A stretch of DNA of 64,000 bases. Origin: Citrus sinensis. Its lineage: Eukaryota > Streptophyta > Magnoliopsida > Sapindales > Rutaceae. Both the position numbers and the translations under genes were made by a program. The stretch covers positions 248,001 to 312,000 of the forward strand of contig NC_068558.1 of NCBI RefSeq assembly GCF_022201045.2, read 5' to 3'. The notes under the pieces are model-generated. The model searched no databases. It had not been told where the DNA came from and was given only the letters and a program-made list of their open reading frames with translations. How positions within the stretch are numbered: position 1 is the stretch's first letter; each line of letters begins with the position of its first letter. Positions 1 to 12,349 of the stretch are shown here, piece after piece.

Positions 1-234
1 AGTACTAATGTGGACTCATACCTCTCAGTCCAAGTGAACTAAGCTGTACTCCCAATTAAATGAGCTGACCTTGTGAATCCTGGGAACTGTTTGTACCGGA
101 TTTGGTTGAGAAATGTAATTGTTTGCTTGTGTTACATTTCCACTTCTTGCGTAGTTTTGGCATAGTAAATTTGCAGCTCTTGTTAGATGTGACCAGTTCT
201 ATAAATGACTTGTTAGCTGTTATACACGTTTCAG

Positions 235-1036
235 GGAGTACCATACACTTCCGTGCCAAGGCGCAACAAACCCAAACGTGTTGATTTGTTCTATTCAAGT
301 TGGTACATTCGGGCAGGTAACTGAGCTTTTAATCATGTTGTTTAGCTGTTATTTAGCTATGCACCTATTGTTCTTAAGTAGTGACAGAAACAGAGCACCA
401 TTCACAAGCCCTGAATTTGCTGAAATGAGAAAGAAAATGGCTCTGGCTTCATGCTAGTGGTGAATAGAAAGAAAAAATCATTCAAATTTCCTGATTAAAG
501 TTGGACAATTCATTCAAAGTGTTTTCAGATACATGGATCTATTATAATAAAAAAATCAAAGACTAAGATGTGTGCATGTTGGATGTGAAACAGTTGAATC
601 AAGGAGAGGGGATGGCCAGCTGACAGCATGTGAGGTGATACTATTTCATCATGAAGACATGGGTATACCATGGGAAATTGCAAAGCTTGGGGTCCGGCAG
701 GGTATGTGGGGAGCTGTGAAGAAATTTGACCCTGCCTTGCATGCGTATATGAAGGAGAGAGCATCTGGAGCCTCACTTTCCCGTTGTGCTTATATGGCAC
801 AGATCAACACCAAAGTCAGTGCAGACTACTTACGAACCTTACAAAATTGCACTAATGATTTGTCTGTGGTTGAAGCCTCAGATTCATCTGAGAAACCTGG
901 AGGCAGGAACATACCCAAGCTGCTAATTGTTGGTGGGGCCATTGCCCTTGCTTGTAGTATTGACAAGGGGCTTTTGACAAAGGCTGTTATATTTGGAGTA
1001 GCCAGAAGGTTTGCAAAAATTGGAAGGAGGTTGTGA
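235..1036 (+). CDS. START-domain lipid-binding protein, 3' part of gene
   Basis: Two exons are visible, 235-316 and 594-1036; the 5' exons lie upstream of the window. The junction is GT-AG (gtaact to cag) and joins in phase to read RAVESRRGDGQ. The readable 174 residues match the C-terminal half of plant START (StAR-related lipid transfer) membrane proteins of the CP5-like class: GVPYTSVPRR, then DLFYSSWYIRAVESR, then GDGQLTACEV, HHEDMGIP and GVRQGMWGAVKK. A hydrophobic tail (IPKLLIVGGAIALA, then a basic end RRFAKIGRRL) looks like a C-terminal membrane anchor, as is usual in this family. These proteins are thought to bind lipids or sterols at membranes; the ligand cannot be read from sequence. 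The stop is TGA at 1034-1036. The ATG at 572 lies in the intron and is not the start. Assignment is secure at family level, not to a named member. Confidence 0.85.
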
Positions 1037-1736
1037 CTAAAAGCTTTTTGCTTCGTTCCAGAGATGCAAGGCAAGTTGCTGCTGCTGTGAAGTCAGAGTA
1101 TTGAGGGATGAAAACAATTATCCTCGTAGTTGCGCATCCTTTTGGAAAGGGCGAGTTGTATTATTTTTTTGTATGTTTGAGCCGTGAAGCAGCTTTAGAT
1201 TTCCGGAGTTAAAAAGATCATACAGTTGTATTCTTTAAAAATGGCAACCATGTACCCAGATATATTATGCCGCGGGAATAACAGGCACATGTTTCTTTTC
1301 TTTTTCTTTGTGGCTCGTCTCAGATTTTTCTGTTTCATTGTCGTTTGTAGAGCTAGTAAGAAGTTATGGAGTTGGGTGGCAAGAAGCAAATTATAGGTTT
1401 AAAAATCACTGTGAAGACTGTGGTTGTGCCTAAGGATCGTGGAAATTGTTATTAAAACTAGTTTGCAGTGTGGGAAGCGAGGTGAAATAAACAGAAACAA
1501 CCAACAGTTGGATCAATTGAAAAAAGAAGACCTAGGGTTAAAAAAATCACCAACATTTATCATCATAATAGATAGAACCAAACTGGCAACCCGGCGGGCG
1601 ACGCGATGCGATCCGATCAGTGAACACAAAAGGAGTAGCAAACGAAGAGGATTAAGGGGTTGGTTACAACTGCAGGTATGGAAAGCTTATTCTATGAAAA
1701 CTCTTCGAACACGAAGCAAAGTATAAATCACTGTGA
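1037..1736. other. 3' UTR and intergenic stretch
   Basis: The first few hundred bases are probably the 3' UTR of the START gene. Short open frames here (for example around 1424-1726) lack recognisable protein features. No RNA gene or repeat was recognised. Confidence 0.5.
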
Positions 1737-2830
<1,094 letters not shown>

Positions 2831-3918
2831 CTTTTGGATTTGTGTATGAAACAAAATTGGCCGTTGCAGCTGAAGAGTGGGAGAATTATGAGACTATAAT
2901 GCGGGCGGAGATATCAAGAAAATTCAGTAGTTAAAAAAATGACGGCCTTTTTGGCTTTTTTTTTCTTTTTAATTTAAGAGTAATGCTATTTCCATACAAA
3001 ATTGGACACAAAATTAAAATAGAATGAAAGCATTTGTACATAACCACAAAATAAAATAAATTTATTTTATGTGCAAATAAGGTCGCTTGGCCCGGAACTG
3101 ACCTGACCACACCGTTTCCCCAATTTGGGTCTTTAAAATTTAAAGCCCAAATCTACTAAATCCTGCTGCTGCGGCAATGGGGACTGGGGAGATGGAGTAG
3201 GAGTTTACTTGCGAGTATGATTGGAAGTCGAGGTTTTAACGCCTTCTTCAATTTATTAATTTATCTGCTTTTAGTTTTCTCTTTTAATAGAGCACAGTAC
3301 ATCGCTTTTCATTTTAAAGGCGGATATGATTTTCCCACTGGGCTTTTTTGTGAATTTATAATAGGCTTAAACAAAATTAAAAAGAAATGGTTTTGGCGTC
3401 ATAAGTTAAACTTGAGTGTTTGTTTGGTGACCGAGAAGAGCAAAGAAAACGAAGAAAAATACAGAGAGAGAATTAAACTGATTTTATGAATGAATTGAAT
3501 CCAATCATATTTGCTGATTACATTTGTATATAAATATACTGGGATCTCGAACATCCTATATATACAGTATATGTACGAGCCGTATATTTGTTAAGCAAAG
3601 CAAAGGAACATGCTTTAACAAACTCTCAGTAATATAACTCATCTTGCTAACTCAGCTGACATGCCACAATAACACACAACAATTAAGAGAATACGAAAAT
3701 CAGTAACTAGAGCATCAGTAATCAAAGATGCATGAATGAGAGATTGTGATAAAAGTTAAAAAGAAATCTTTAAGCTATAAGCTATATTAATTGACCGCCA
3801 CCAAGCCAAGAAAGAACGAACGAGTTGAGTATACAGGGGGGAGAGATAGCGAGAGAGCGAGAGAGCATGCGACGACTCTCATCAGAACATCATCTATTTA
3901 TACCTTCTTGCTTTTAAG
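2831..3918. other. Intergenic, AT-rich
   Basis: No convincing gene. An open frame at 3217-3489 (+) has low-complexity AT-rich composition and no recognisable domain. A GA-rich patch at about 3840-3865 lies just 3' of the minus-strand small gene and may be in its 3' UTR. Confidence 0.4.
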
Positions 3919-4191
3919 CTAAAAAGACACGAGGGTTTCAAAGCAGTTGAGTCCATCCAATTCCAATGCAAACCTGGGCGTCATATTCATATTCTTCGAT
4001 GATGGTGATGACTGAGCCTGGGCCTCCTCATCTTGCTTCTTCTTCATGGTACAATTACCATCACATGTCATCATCAGCAGCTCCGTCGAATCCTGCATGT
4101 TAGTGTTACCCTCCCTGGCAGCAGAAACAAGAAAAGCCCTCACTTTCTGCCCCAACATTTCTGCTGAGAACGCACTGAACATAGAATTCAT
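3919..4191 (-). CDS. Small conserved plant protein with RFALELDGLNCFETLV tail
   Basis: Intronless 90-residue frame starting MNSMFSAFSAEMLGQKV and ending RFALELDGLNCFETLVSF. The layout is a short N-terminal MNSMF..F....LGQ block, a variable Lys/Gln/Ser-rich middle, and a sharply conserved end of the form RFA.ELDGL.CFETIV. I recognise this as a family of small, uncharacterised plant proteins; its function is not known to me and none should be inferred. No signal peptide or membrane segment is evident. A TATA box on the same strand lies about 160 bases upstream of the ATG, which supports a real promoter and this start. The gene stands alone between the PDH pseudogene and an AT-rich gap. Confidence 0.65.
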   Translation of the reverse strand: MNSMFSAFSAEMLGQKVRAFLVSAAREGNTNMQDSTELLMMTCDGNCTMKKKQDEEAQAQSSPSSKNMNMTPRFALELDGLNCFETLVSF

Positions 4192-4352
4192 GGCTGTAAT
4201 AAGGCTAGAGCTAGACAGACCACTTTTTGCTAAGGTGATTTATCGATTCTTTCTTTCCCAATAAACCAAAAAGAGCTACGCTAGAGCAATTTCTTTTTCT
4301 TTTTCAGTGTTCTCATAAAACAGAGAAGCCTAGCTATATATGAGGCTAGAGA

Positions 4353-4366
4353 ATTATATATATAGG
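4353..4366 (-). promoter_or_regulatory. TATA box of the small-protein gene
   Basis: CTATATATATAAT on the minus strand, about 160 bases before the ATG at 4191, at a sensible distance for a short 5' UTR. Confidence 0.5.
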
Positions 4367-5861
4367 CACTAATGAAGAGAAAGAGGGAGAGGGCCAGAGG
4401 CAAAGGCAAGACAAGTATGTAGTCTCCTACTCCTAAATCCTAATCCAAATCCTAATCCGTGCGGAAGAAGAGTTGGGAAATTATGTAATAATATTATAAT
4501 AATATCTGAAAATTTGGCCGGCTTCCCATTTCTAATATTTTTTTTTCTCAATTTTTGTTCGATCCCATTCCCATTAAGACTTTGTGAATTGCGAGTAAAG
4601 TCGTGGCTTATGGGATTCTCCTCTTCATTTCTAGTCCCATAGCATTACTAGAATTTTACTCATTTTTTAAAGAGTTTCAATAATATTAAACATTTTAAAA
4701 AATATTTCAATTAGAATTTTTTAAATATAATATTACTGAATGAGTTTTTTTTTCTATTTTATTAATATTTTATTTTTTTTAATTAAAGAAAAAAATAACA
4801 ATAAGTATTACTTATTTTTTAAATAATAAATAAATATTTAAAAAATAAAATTTAAAAAATCTGTTAGTAATGGTCTATTGTATGTAATTTGACCCTTCTT
4901 TTAATATTATATTACTTTTTCCCTTCTCTCTAAATAAACGTCATTATCAAATCAAAGCCGGTCCGCCTAATTCCTCCCATACGCGTAGTCAGCGCCCAGA
5001 ATGCAGCATTCAAAATCCTTTCCATCCGTAAATTCATAGCCAACTTGCGACTGAGCAACGCTCCTTTAACAATTATTTTAATAAACTAAAAGGTTAAGAT
5101 TAATCGAACTTGTCTTTCGAGAAAAAAAGAAAAAAAAAAGAAAAAAGAAAAAAATTAAAAGAAAAAAATTTACGTATTAAATTAAAATAAAACAAAGACC
5201 CACATTTTTTTTAAGACTAAAAATAATAACTTAATTTCCAAAAAAAAAAAATAGGAATCAAATTTCCATTTCATAAACTCAACATTTATATACATACATA
5301 CATATAAGTATGAAAAGTTATCCCTAAACAAAGTGAACTTGAACTCGCCTCCCAATGTTGAGGGCTGACAGACCAACTACTATTTGTTGGAATGCTTGAC
5401 AGATTGGTACAAACTGATGAAGATCAATGCAGTCGGCTGCTCGTAACTCAAAGCAAAACGTTAAAAAATTTTTTTTTTAAATAAAAAAAAAAACATCGAG
5501 AAGCGTAAACATGGCCGTGCGTGACTCAACAAATCTCAGAACTAACAGCATCGAGCTTAGGCAAAACCGACCAAATATACCCCCACCCCAGATTGACCTG
5601 CAGCACTCCCCCAGTCCCCGGTTAATTAATTCAAAACTAAAAAAGCTTTTTGTTAAAAAGCAATTTTATTTAACCCACAATCCTGCAAGCGGACGTGTAA
5701 TCTCGAGCCTGGAGGAGTTTGATCATCCCCTGGCCCCAACCAAATCCTACTCAAACACTGGGCTCCCAGAAAGGCCCAGAGTGTTCATCGTCTACGTGGC
5801 AGTTTGTGATTGCCTCCAAGGCAGAAACAGAGATGCCGAAATTGTAGGAAAGCAAGCGACG
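4367..5861. other. Intergenic, very AT-rich
   Basis: No gene recognised. The part from about 4641 to 4878 may be a small MITE: its ends show an imperfect inverted match around CATTACTA followed by T/A-rich sequence, but no target-site duplication was found. Poly-A/T and purine tracts occur at about 5120-5250 and 5465-5495. The last 300 bases are richer in GC and probably form the promoter of the exon at 6037. Confidence 0.35.
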
Positions 5862-5868
5862 TATAAAA
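5862..5868 (+). promoter_or_regulatory. TATA box upstream of orphan exon
   Basis: TATAAAA in the context CGTATAAAATGG, 169 bases before the ATG at 6037. A 5' UTR of about 140 bases is implied. Confidence 0.55.
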
Positions 5869-6036
5869 TGGAGCAAGACACGGGGAGAATTTAACTTCGA
5901 AACAAAGGAAAGAGAAGAGGAAGGGGTAAAAACATAGAAGAAGTACGAGATCCGGCGTGTTTCGTCGGATTTCGTCCCCCGCAATCCCTTTTTTTTCGAG
6001 CTCCATCGACGACGTCTTGCAAAAGAAAAAACAAAA

Positions 6037-6132
6037 ATGAAGGTATCGGGTCCTTTAGTCGCTTACGTGCTCGCCGCCTCCATCGTGGCTCTTACATCCT
6101 CTTCACCTCCTAAAGATGTTGCTTTTAACCAG
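6037..6132 (+). CDS. Orphan first exon encoding a signal peptide
   Basis: ATG at 6037 opens 32 codons: MKVSGPLVAYVLAASIVALT, then SSSPPKDVAFNQ. They end at a good splice donor (CAG followed by gtactt at 6133). The peptide has a short basic start, a hydrophobic core and small residues, typical of a secretory signal peptide or signal anchor. A TATA box sits upstream. I could not find a convincing second exon between 6133 and the GBSSI promoter at about 7190. It may be the stub of a truncated gene, the start of a gene whose later exons I failed to see, or a distant alternative first exon. The protein family was not recognised. Confidence 0.4.
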
Positions 6133-6321
6133 GTACTTATTTTCCTATCTTTTTTTTTTTTTTAATTTTATAAAAAATCTCATTATCCTCCCAATCAGAG
6201 TCAGAAACATTTTTGCAATATTGAATTTTTATTTATCTGTCTTTCAAATATCAGTTTTCTTTTTTCTTTTTTTTTTAAAGAAAAAAAATCTCTGCTTTAT
6301 GCTTGAACACTGAGAAGTTGG

Positions 6322-6352
<31 letters not shown>

Positions 6353-7189
6353 GAAGAAGAAAAAACAGGGAAATTGTTCAACTGGAAGTGGGAAAAAGGG
6401 GGGTTGGAATAAAATGACACCGTCAGAAAAGGAGAAATTCGCGCCAAGATTTGACGGTCTGAGGTTCATAGAGACGTTGGTTACTGCTCACAGATAGAGA
6501 TTTAAATTAAGTAGGATGTTGCTTTTGGTTTAATTAAAATGGAACTGGAAATGCTGGAGCCTGGATGTAAACGAATTCATTATTTTTGTCATCAATGTAC
6601 TTCTCTTCTTTTGCCCCTTTGCCTCCTGCGTCACCCTAATATTTATTAATTTATTTCTTGCACATGCGTATTCTGTTAATTATTAATTTTTACGGAGATA
6701 TTAGCTGTTTGATTAAATGGCAAAAGCACACGGTGGCCTCGACTTCAAAACCCTTCCGATCATCTTCGGTCTTCTAAAAAGCAACTCGCATGAGGCCATG
6801 AGCCTCCTATGCATCAAATTCTCAACCTGCAGCTTTCTTCCAATTTCACGGGAGCCCGTTTACAAATTAATTTCGTGAACTTCAATCTTAAGAGACCGAT
6901 TAATAAAATGCAAGCGGCTGGCAGCCGTAAAAGGAAATTTCAAAGATTTGGTTTTGATGATACAAATACACAATTAGAGGTGCCTGTGCTTGTGAATCAC
7001 GGGCGCACTTCCAACTCATTCTTTATCTTGCACGATCCATGATACTACCAAGAGTTATCATACTGTTAACCATTAATGAAATGAAGTACTCGAGCTTGCA
7101 GTTATCTGTATTTGAAGAGTCAATAATTACATCAGCAGGGTAAAAGCCAAATATTTGACGGAAAATATTTACCCTAACAAGTCGATTAC
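6133..7189. other. Intron or intergenic DNA, GBSSI upstream region
   Basis: Begins with T-rich intron-like sequence after the donor at 6133, including a long poly-T run at about 6321-6345. A GC-richer block at about 6720-7040 has an open frame (6809-7042, +) without recognisable protein content. Promoter elements for GBSSI probably lie in the last few hundred bases. Confidence 0.4.
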
Positions 7190-7196
7190 TATATAA
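7190..7196 (+). promoter_or_regulatory. TATA box of GBSSI
   Basis: TATATAA in CTATATAACACAGG, about 30 bases before the inferred leader exon. It fits the leader-exon and leader-intron layout of GBSSI genes. Confidence 0.6.
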
Positions 7197-7219
7197 CACA
7201 GGTTCATTTATTTTGGTTT

Positions 7220-7756
7220 ACATCAACGAAAGGGACCTCCGGATAAGACAGGTCAGTCTTGAGTTTTGCGTTTATTCATCAGTTATCAGTTCCCGATTGG
7301 CATATTCCCATTTGCAACTGCCGCCGCGTGGCATTAACTGAAGACATCAAAGTTCAAACACACTCCAAGTCTCAGCATGTAGCATTAATTAATTAAGTAA
7401 AGATGACAAGAGCTACTACTGTATAGTAAGCAACGGTGATGATATTATCAACTGCATTTCCAAGATTTTCTCAATCTGTTACCATGGTATCATTCGACGA
7501 TTTCACTGAAAAAGATCTTTCAAATTTGATACTTTCTGTTGCTTGTGATTATCTACAATTATTCTATATCTAATTTGCTATTATTACTTCCAGTGCTGCT
7601 ACTCAATTATATTCTTGCTACTCCTTTGGCCCTCTGCCCTCTATCTGAACTTACCAATTTTCAGTGGTCGGCAATTTGATATTACATTTCTCTTTAATTC
7701 AAAGATGACGCTTTAACTATTTGATTTACGTTTCACTCTAATGGCTTTTGTTGCAG
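7220..7756 (+). other. GBSSI untranslated leader exon and leader intron
   Basis: A short 5' UTR exon ends at 7251 with GACAG followed by donor gtcagt. The intron runs 7252-7756 and ends TTGCAG. The next exon starts at 7757, 16 bases before the ATG. A first intron in the 5' UTR is a known trait of waxy/GBSSI genes. The leader start at about 7220 is inferred from TATA spacing only. Confidence 0.6.
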
Positions 7757-7772
7757 ATCAAAGTTAGTACAA

Positions 7773-10621
7773 ATGGCAACCATGACCGCCCCACAATTCA
7801 TTGGAGGAAGTTCCCAGCTGACTTCAGGATCAGTGATCAAATCGAATTTTTCACAGATTGGCTTGAGGAGTCAATCAATGACTCACAGTGGATTAAGATC
7901 ATTGAACACGATAGATAGGCTTCAAATGAAGTCCTACGCAAAAGCAGTAGTTACGAAAGCTACCAAAAATGGGCAACAAACTCCTAACAACGTGCCCTCG
8001 AAGAAAATTATATGCCAGCAAGGGATGAACTTGGTGTTTGTGGGAGCTGAGGTTGCTCCATGGAGCAAAACTGGTGGCCTTGGCGATGTACTTGGAGGAC
8101 TTCCACCTGCATTGGCCGTAAGTAGTAATTTCATGATTTGCCTTGCAGTGCAAGTTACCCCTGATCATGCATTTAGCTGATCTTAATGCTAAATTGTTTT
8201 TTAGGCTAGAGGGCACCGGGTAATGAGTGTGGCTCCGCGATATGACCAGTACAAAGATGCATGGGACACTAGTGTGTTAGCTGAGGTAATCTCTCAATCT
8301 CTTAGGTAGTTTTATATCCAATTGTTGATGCTAAAATGTTTTTGTCAATTCTTGAATGTAGGTTAAAGTTGGAGATAGCATTGAAACTGTTCGATTCTTC
8401 CACTGCTACAAACGGGGAGTTGATCGCGTCTTTGTTGATCACCCAGTGTTCCTTGAGAAGGTTTGATAAGTTGCTGCTCATCTGGAATTGTTGAGTTTTT
8501 TCATCACTGAACTTGCCAGTAGCCCTGAATATTGTTTCTCTGAAAACAAAGGTCTGGGGAAAGACAGGATCCAAAATCTACGGCCCTAAGGCAGGACTTG
8601 ATTACGAGGACAACCAACTTCGATTCAGCTTACTATGCCAGGCTGCTTTGGAGGCACCTAGGATTCTGAATTTGAACAATAATAAGTATTTCTCAGGACC
8701 ATATGGTATGGACCCTCCTAAAAATCTTGAATCTTGAATTTTTTTTTTTTTTTTTGGAGGAAGCAATTTCATTGGGTTATATTTTTTGTTGTACACTGCG
8801 GCAGGGGAAGATGTTCTTTTTATTGGCAATGATTGGCACACTGCTCTGCTTCCATGCTACTTGAAATTCATGTACCAATCAAAGGGAATTCACAAGAATG
8901 CAAAGGTAAGGTCTCCTTGGTTTGTAGTTGAGCATATAAAGTTTTTTAGTTAAAAGTCATTGCTTGGGTTCAAAATTGTGTTTGATAAATGGAAGCAGGT
9001 TGCCTTTTGCATCCACAACATAGCCTATCAAGGCAGATTTCCCTTCGCAGACTTCTCACTTCTCAATTTGCCAGATGATTTCAGGGGGGCTTTTGATTTT
9101 ATTGATGGGTATAAGCTTTTGAGCTCTGGAGCATTTTAGTTCATAAGTTAATTAATTACCATTTTCATCATGTACTGAAGAGGCTTTGTCGGCCCAGGTA
9201 TGACAAGCCTGTAAAGGGAAGGAAGATCAATTGGATGAAGGCTGGAATATTGGAATCTGACAGGGTTTTAACTGTGAGCCCTCACTATGCAAAGGAACTT
9301 ATTTCTGGGGAAGAAAAAGGTGTTGAGTTGGATAATATCATCCGCAAAACCGGTATCAGTGGCATTGTGAATGGCATGGATGTTCAAGAATGGAACCCCT
9401 CAACAGATCGATACATCAATGTCAACTATGATGCTACAACTGTAAGTGCATGCCTTTAGAAGTTCCCAAAAATACGAGTGCTAGCAAGGATGTTCATTGC
9501 TGCAATGGTCATGTACAGGTTATGAATGCAAAGCCTCTAGTGAAGGAAGCATTACAATCACAACTTGGCTTGCCTGTTGATAGGAATATCCCTCTGATTG
9601 GGTTCATTGGTAGACTAGAAGAGCAAAAGGGTTCTGATATTCTGGCACAAGCTATTCCAAAATTTATGGGGGGGAATGTTCAGATAGTAGTCCTGGTGAG
9701 TGTTGGACATAAAAAATAATAATCATTGGCTCATTTTGTTACTGTTGCAGCACATAGCAAGGTTGAGGTGTCTGTTGTTCATTTCTCAGGGAACTGGCAA
9801 AAAGCCCATGGAGCAACAAATTGAACAGCTAGAGATCATATGCCCTGAAAAGGCTAGAGGAATAACAAAGTTTAGTACCCCTTTGGCACATAAGATCATC
9901 GCCGGAGCTGATTTTATGTTGGTCCCTAGCCGATTTGAGCCATGTGGCCTCATTCAGTTGCATGCCATGCGATATGGAACTGTAAGAGCTAGGCTTCAAA
10001 TTTCAGATCCCTCTTTGCTTTCAATTTCACATCACTACTCATTGCCTTTATCCATTAATTAATTCTTCAACACAACAGGTGCCTATTGTTGCTTCCACCG
10101 GGGGACTTTTCGACACTGTCAAAGAAGGAATCACAGGATTCCAAATGAGATCCTTCCATGTTGAAGTAAATGACAGTCACATTCACATTGCCCCAATAGT
10201 TGTGTTCTATTTATTTATTTATTTTGGTCTTCAATTATAGGAATCTAGGTATGATGGATTTTCTTGTCCTTGTGGAATATTTTCAGTGTGACAGGGTTGA
10301 TCTAGCTGATGTTGCGGCAATAGCAAAGCATGTCAATAGAGCTGTCGCAACTTATGGTACCCCTGCCTTAAAAGAAATGATCCAGAATTGCATGGCCCTA
10401 GATCTTTCATGGAAGGTTAGTATATCACTTAAGTACACAACATTAAGCTCGTTTTTGTTTATTGCATTAAAATGCAAATGTACATGTGTTGGTGTTTGAT
10501 ACAGGAGCCAGCTAGACTTTGGGAAAAGATGCTGTTGAGTATGGAGGTTGCCGGCAGTGAGCCTGGTATTGAAGGAGATGAGATTGCTCCTCTTGCAAGG
10601 GAGAATCTAGCCACTCCCTAA
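7773..10621 (+). CDS. GBSS1: Granule-bound starch synthase I, plastid (waxy)
   Basis: Complete gene of 12 coding exons: 7773-8117, 8205-8285, 8362-8460, 8552-8705, 8805-8905, 8999-9108, 9198-9441, 9519-9695, 9790-9981, 10079-10165, 10287-10415, 10505-10621. All introns are GT-AG. The sum is 1836 nt, 611 residues, normal for the family. The enzyme adds glucose from ADP-glucose to alpha-1,4 chains inside starch granules and makes amylose. Residues 1 to about 77 are a Ser/Thr-rich transit peptide; the mature part starts near [20 protein letters not shown]. The ADP-glucose motif KTGGL is at 99-103, the GT5 motif SRFEPCGL at about 484-491, and the second loop STGGL at 507-511. The protein ends [12 protein letters not shown]. 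No frameshift or stop was seen, so the allele looks functional. GBSSI rather than soluble synthase is indicated by length, exon pattern and C-terminus. Confidence 0.96.
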
Positions 10622-12349
10622 GCAAACCCGATTCAATATATCATGACATTGTCAGTTTTAAGAGTTCCGACAATCTGTAAAGTATGCTGATGGACTTTTT
10701 TTTTGGGGCTTCATGCGGCTGAGATCCACAACTGCTATTGCATTGGCAGTCCCTGGGGAAAACTAGGAGAGCTATTGAGCAATCAACTTCAACTGGATGT
10801 TAGCCGGTGCTTGTGGAAATATGATAAGAACTAACGGATGTTACTGCTTGCTGCATATGCGCAGTTTCTCAGTATTAGTTTGTGGAAAATAAATAAATAA
10901 ATGATGTTTGTTGAGAAAAACAATAAAAGGGTAAGTGAAGCCTAGTTTTGATCTTTTATGGTGCGCATCTGGTTACTTTTTCCTTATATTTTGCATTGCA
11001 TTGCTTGGGAAAACCTAAAGAACCAGTTACACTAATTGATTACCAGCTGGAAAGTTGCATTAATTAGCGTTGATTATAAGATTTGAACAACTCATTAGCA
11101 TTTTCAAACTGAAGCAGCCCATCATTTTCTTTATACTTGTTATAATATAATTGGACAGTTCCCAGAGGCCATTATATATAGTTGGCAACAAACGCATCAT
11201 GATGTGCTTCTTATTGTTATTTTCAAAATACGCAAAAGATGTCTGCGGTCAAGCTTAATAATAATTTTATACGATATCCCAACTCAACATCATTTTCTTG
11301 CACATGTAGAAGATTAGTTAACTTACAGCCCATACAGAAAACATGCGAGACCCACTACAATGTTATAAGCTTTTACATGCTTTTGTATGTATGGCTATAA
11401 GTTACTCTTGCTGCAACTTGGCAAAACCCATCGGCAAGTTCATGAAAATATTTGTTGTTCTTGCTCATATCATGACCGCAGCCCTCGGGAGAATTGCGTC
11501 ACTGACAAACAGTTTGTCGTAGTAAAACGATGAGTGTGGAAGTGGAAGTAGCATCTATCTTATCTCATCTCATGTGCTTTTTAGTCACTCAAAAAGTGAC
11601 GGCTGAGATCGCATAGATTAGGCATCACCGAAAGCAAAGTATCTCATGACTGCCACGTAGATTAGGTACCCCTTGTTCTGCTCCTTTGTCGTTTTTCTCC
11701 GCAAGGACCGCAACAGAATAAGTGAATAACAAATAAAGAAAAACAAATATATATATATCAATTACAGTATAAAGGAAAAAGGTTTCTCTGTCTTGGCGCC
11801 TATGGGAATTGGTGACCATGTGAAGCTTGTCGGAGCAGAAATCTGCGGGACCCACAAGGCAAATCAAACGATCTTCACTGGACCGATCAGGATCGATCAA
11901 AGTCCACAAACAAATTACCAACTCATTGAATTGAATTGATGAAGAAACAGAGGGATTTTAATTAGTTAAAATCACAGCCCACTTGGGAGGCCGCCGTTAA
12001 TATCCTATAATTACACACTAACACTATCCACTCTGCACTATTGTGCGCGGGGGTGCGCACTCTACCCCAAGAAAAGTAAGTGAAGGATTAAGCCAACCCA
12101 CTGCTATGCTACTTCACTAGAGCCAGAACCATCTTTCTCAAACTCGTTGCTTTCACCATTGCGTGTCCGATCTTGTCAAGTGGTGAAAAGTGAACTCACG
12201 TTAACGCACAGTTGTCCAAGCTTTACTTGCGGAAATTGAATACCCATTTCGATTTAGGGCATTCAATCAAATCTACCTATTAGGCCTTTAGCTAGTCTTC
12301 ACTTTGTGGTGTCTCAGTTTCACACAACTTTAGATTGGATCCGTCATTC
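10622..12349. other. GBSSI 3' UTR and intergenic DNA
   Basis: Candidate polyadenylation signals are AAATAAATAAATAAATG at about 10888-10904 and AATAAAAG near 10922. The rest is unique-looking AT-rich DNA and the presumed promoter of the glucanase gene. An open frame on the minus strand at 11625-11921 has no recognisable domain. Confidence 0.5.

Noticed and set aside
1424-1726. 100-codon frame after the START gene
   Set aside because: Low-complexity Lys/Arg-rich translation without family resemblance; no promoter seen.
9450-10062. Long open frames reading through GBSSI introns
   Set aside because: The GBSSI protein is only collinear when introns 8 to 10 are removed; read-through residues do not match the family.
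11625-11921. 98-codon minus-strand frame between GBSSI and the glucanase gene
   Set aside because: No recognisable domain, and it lies in a likely promoter area.
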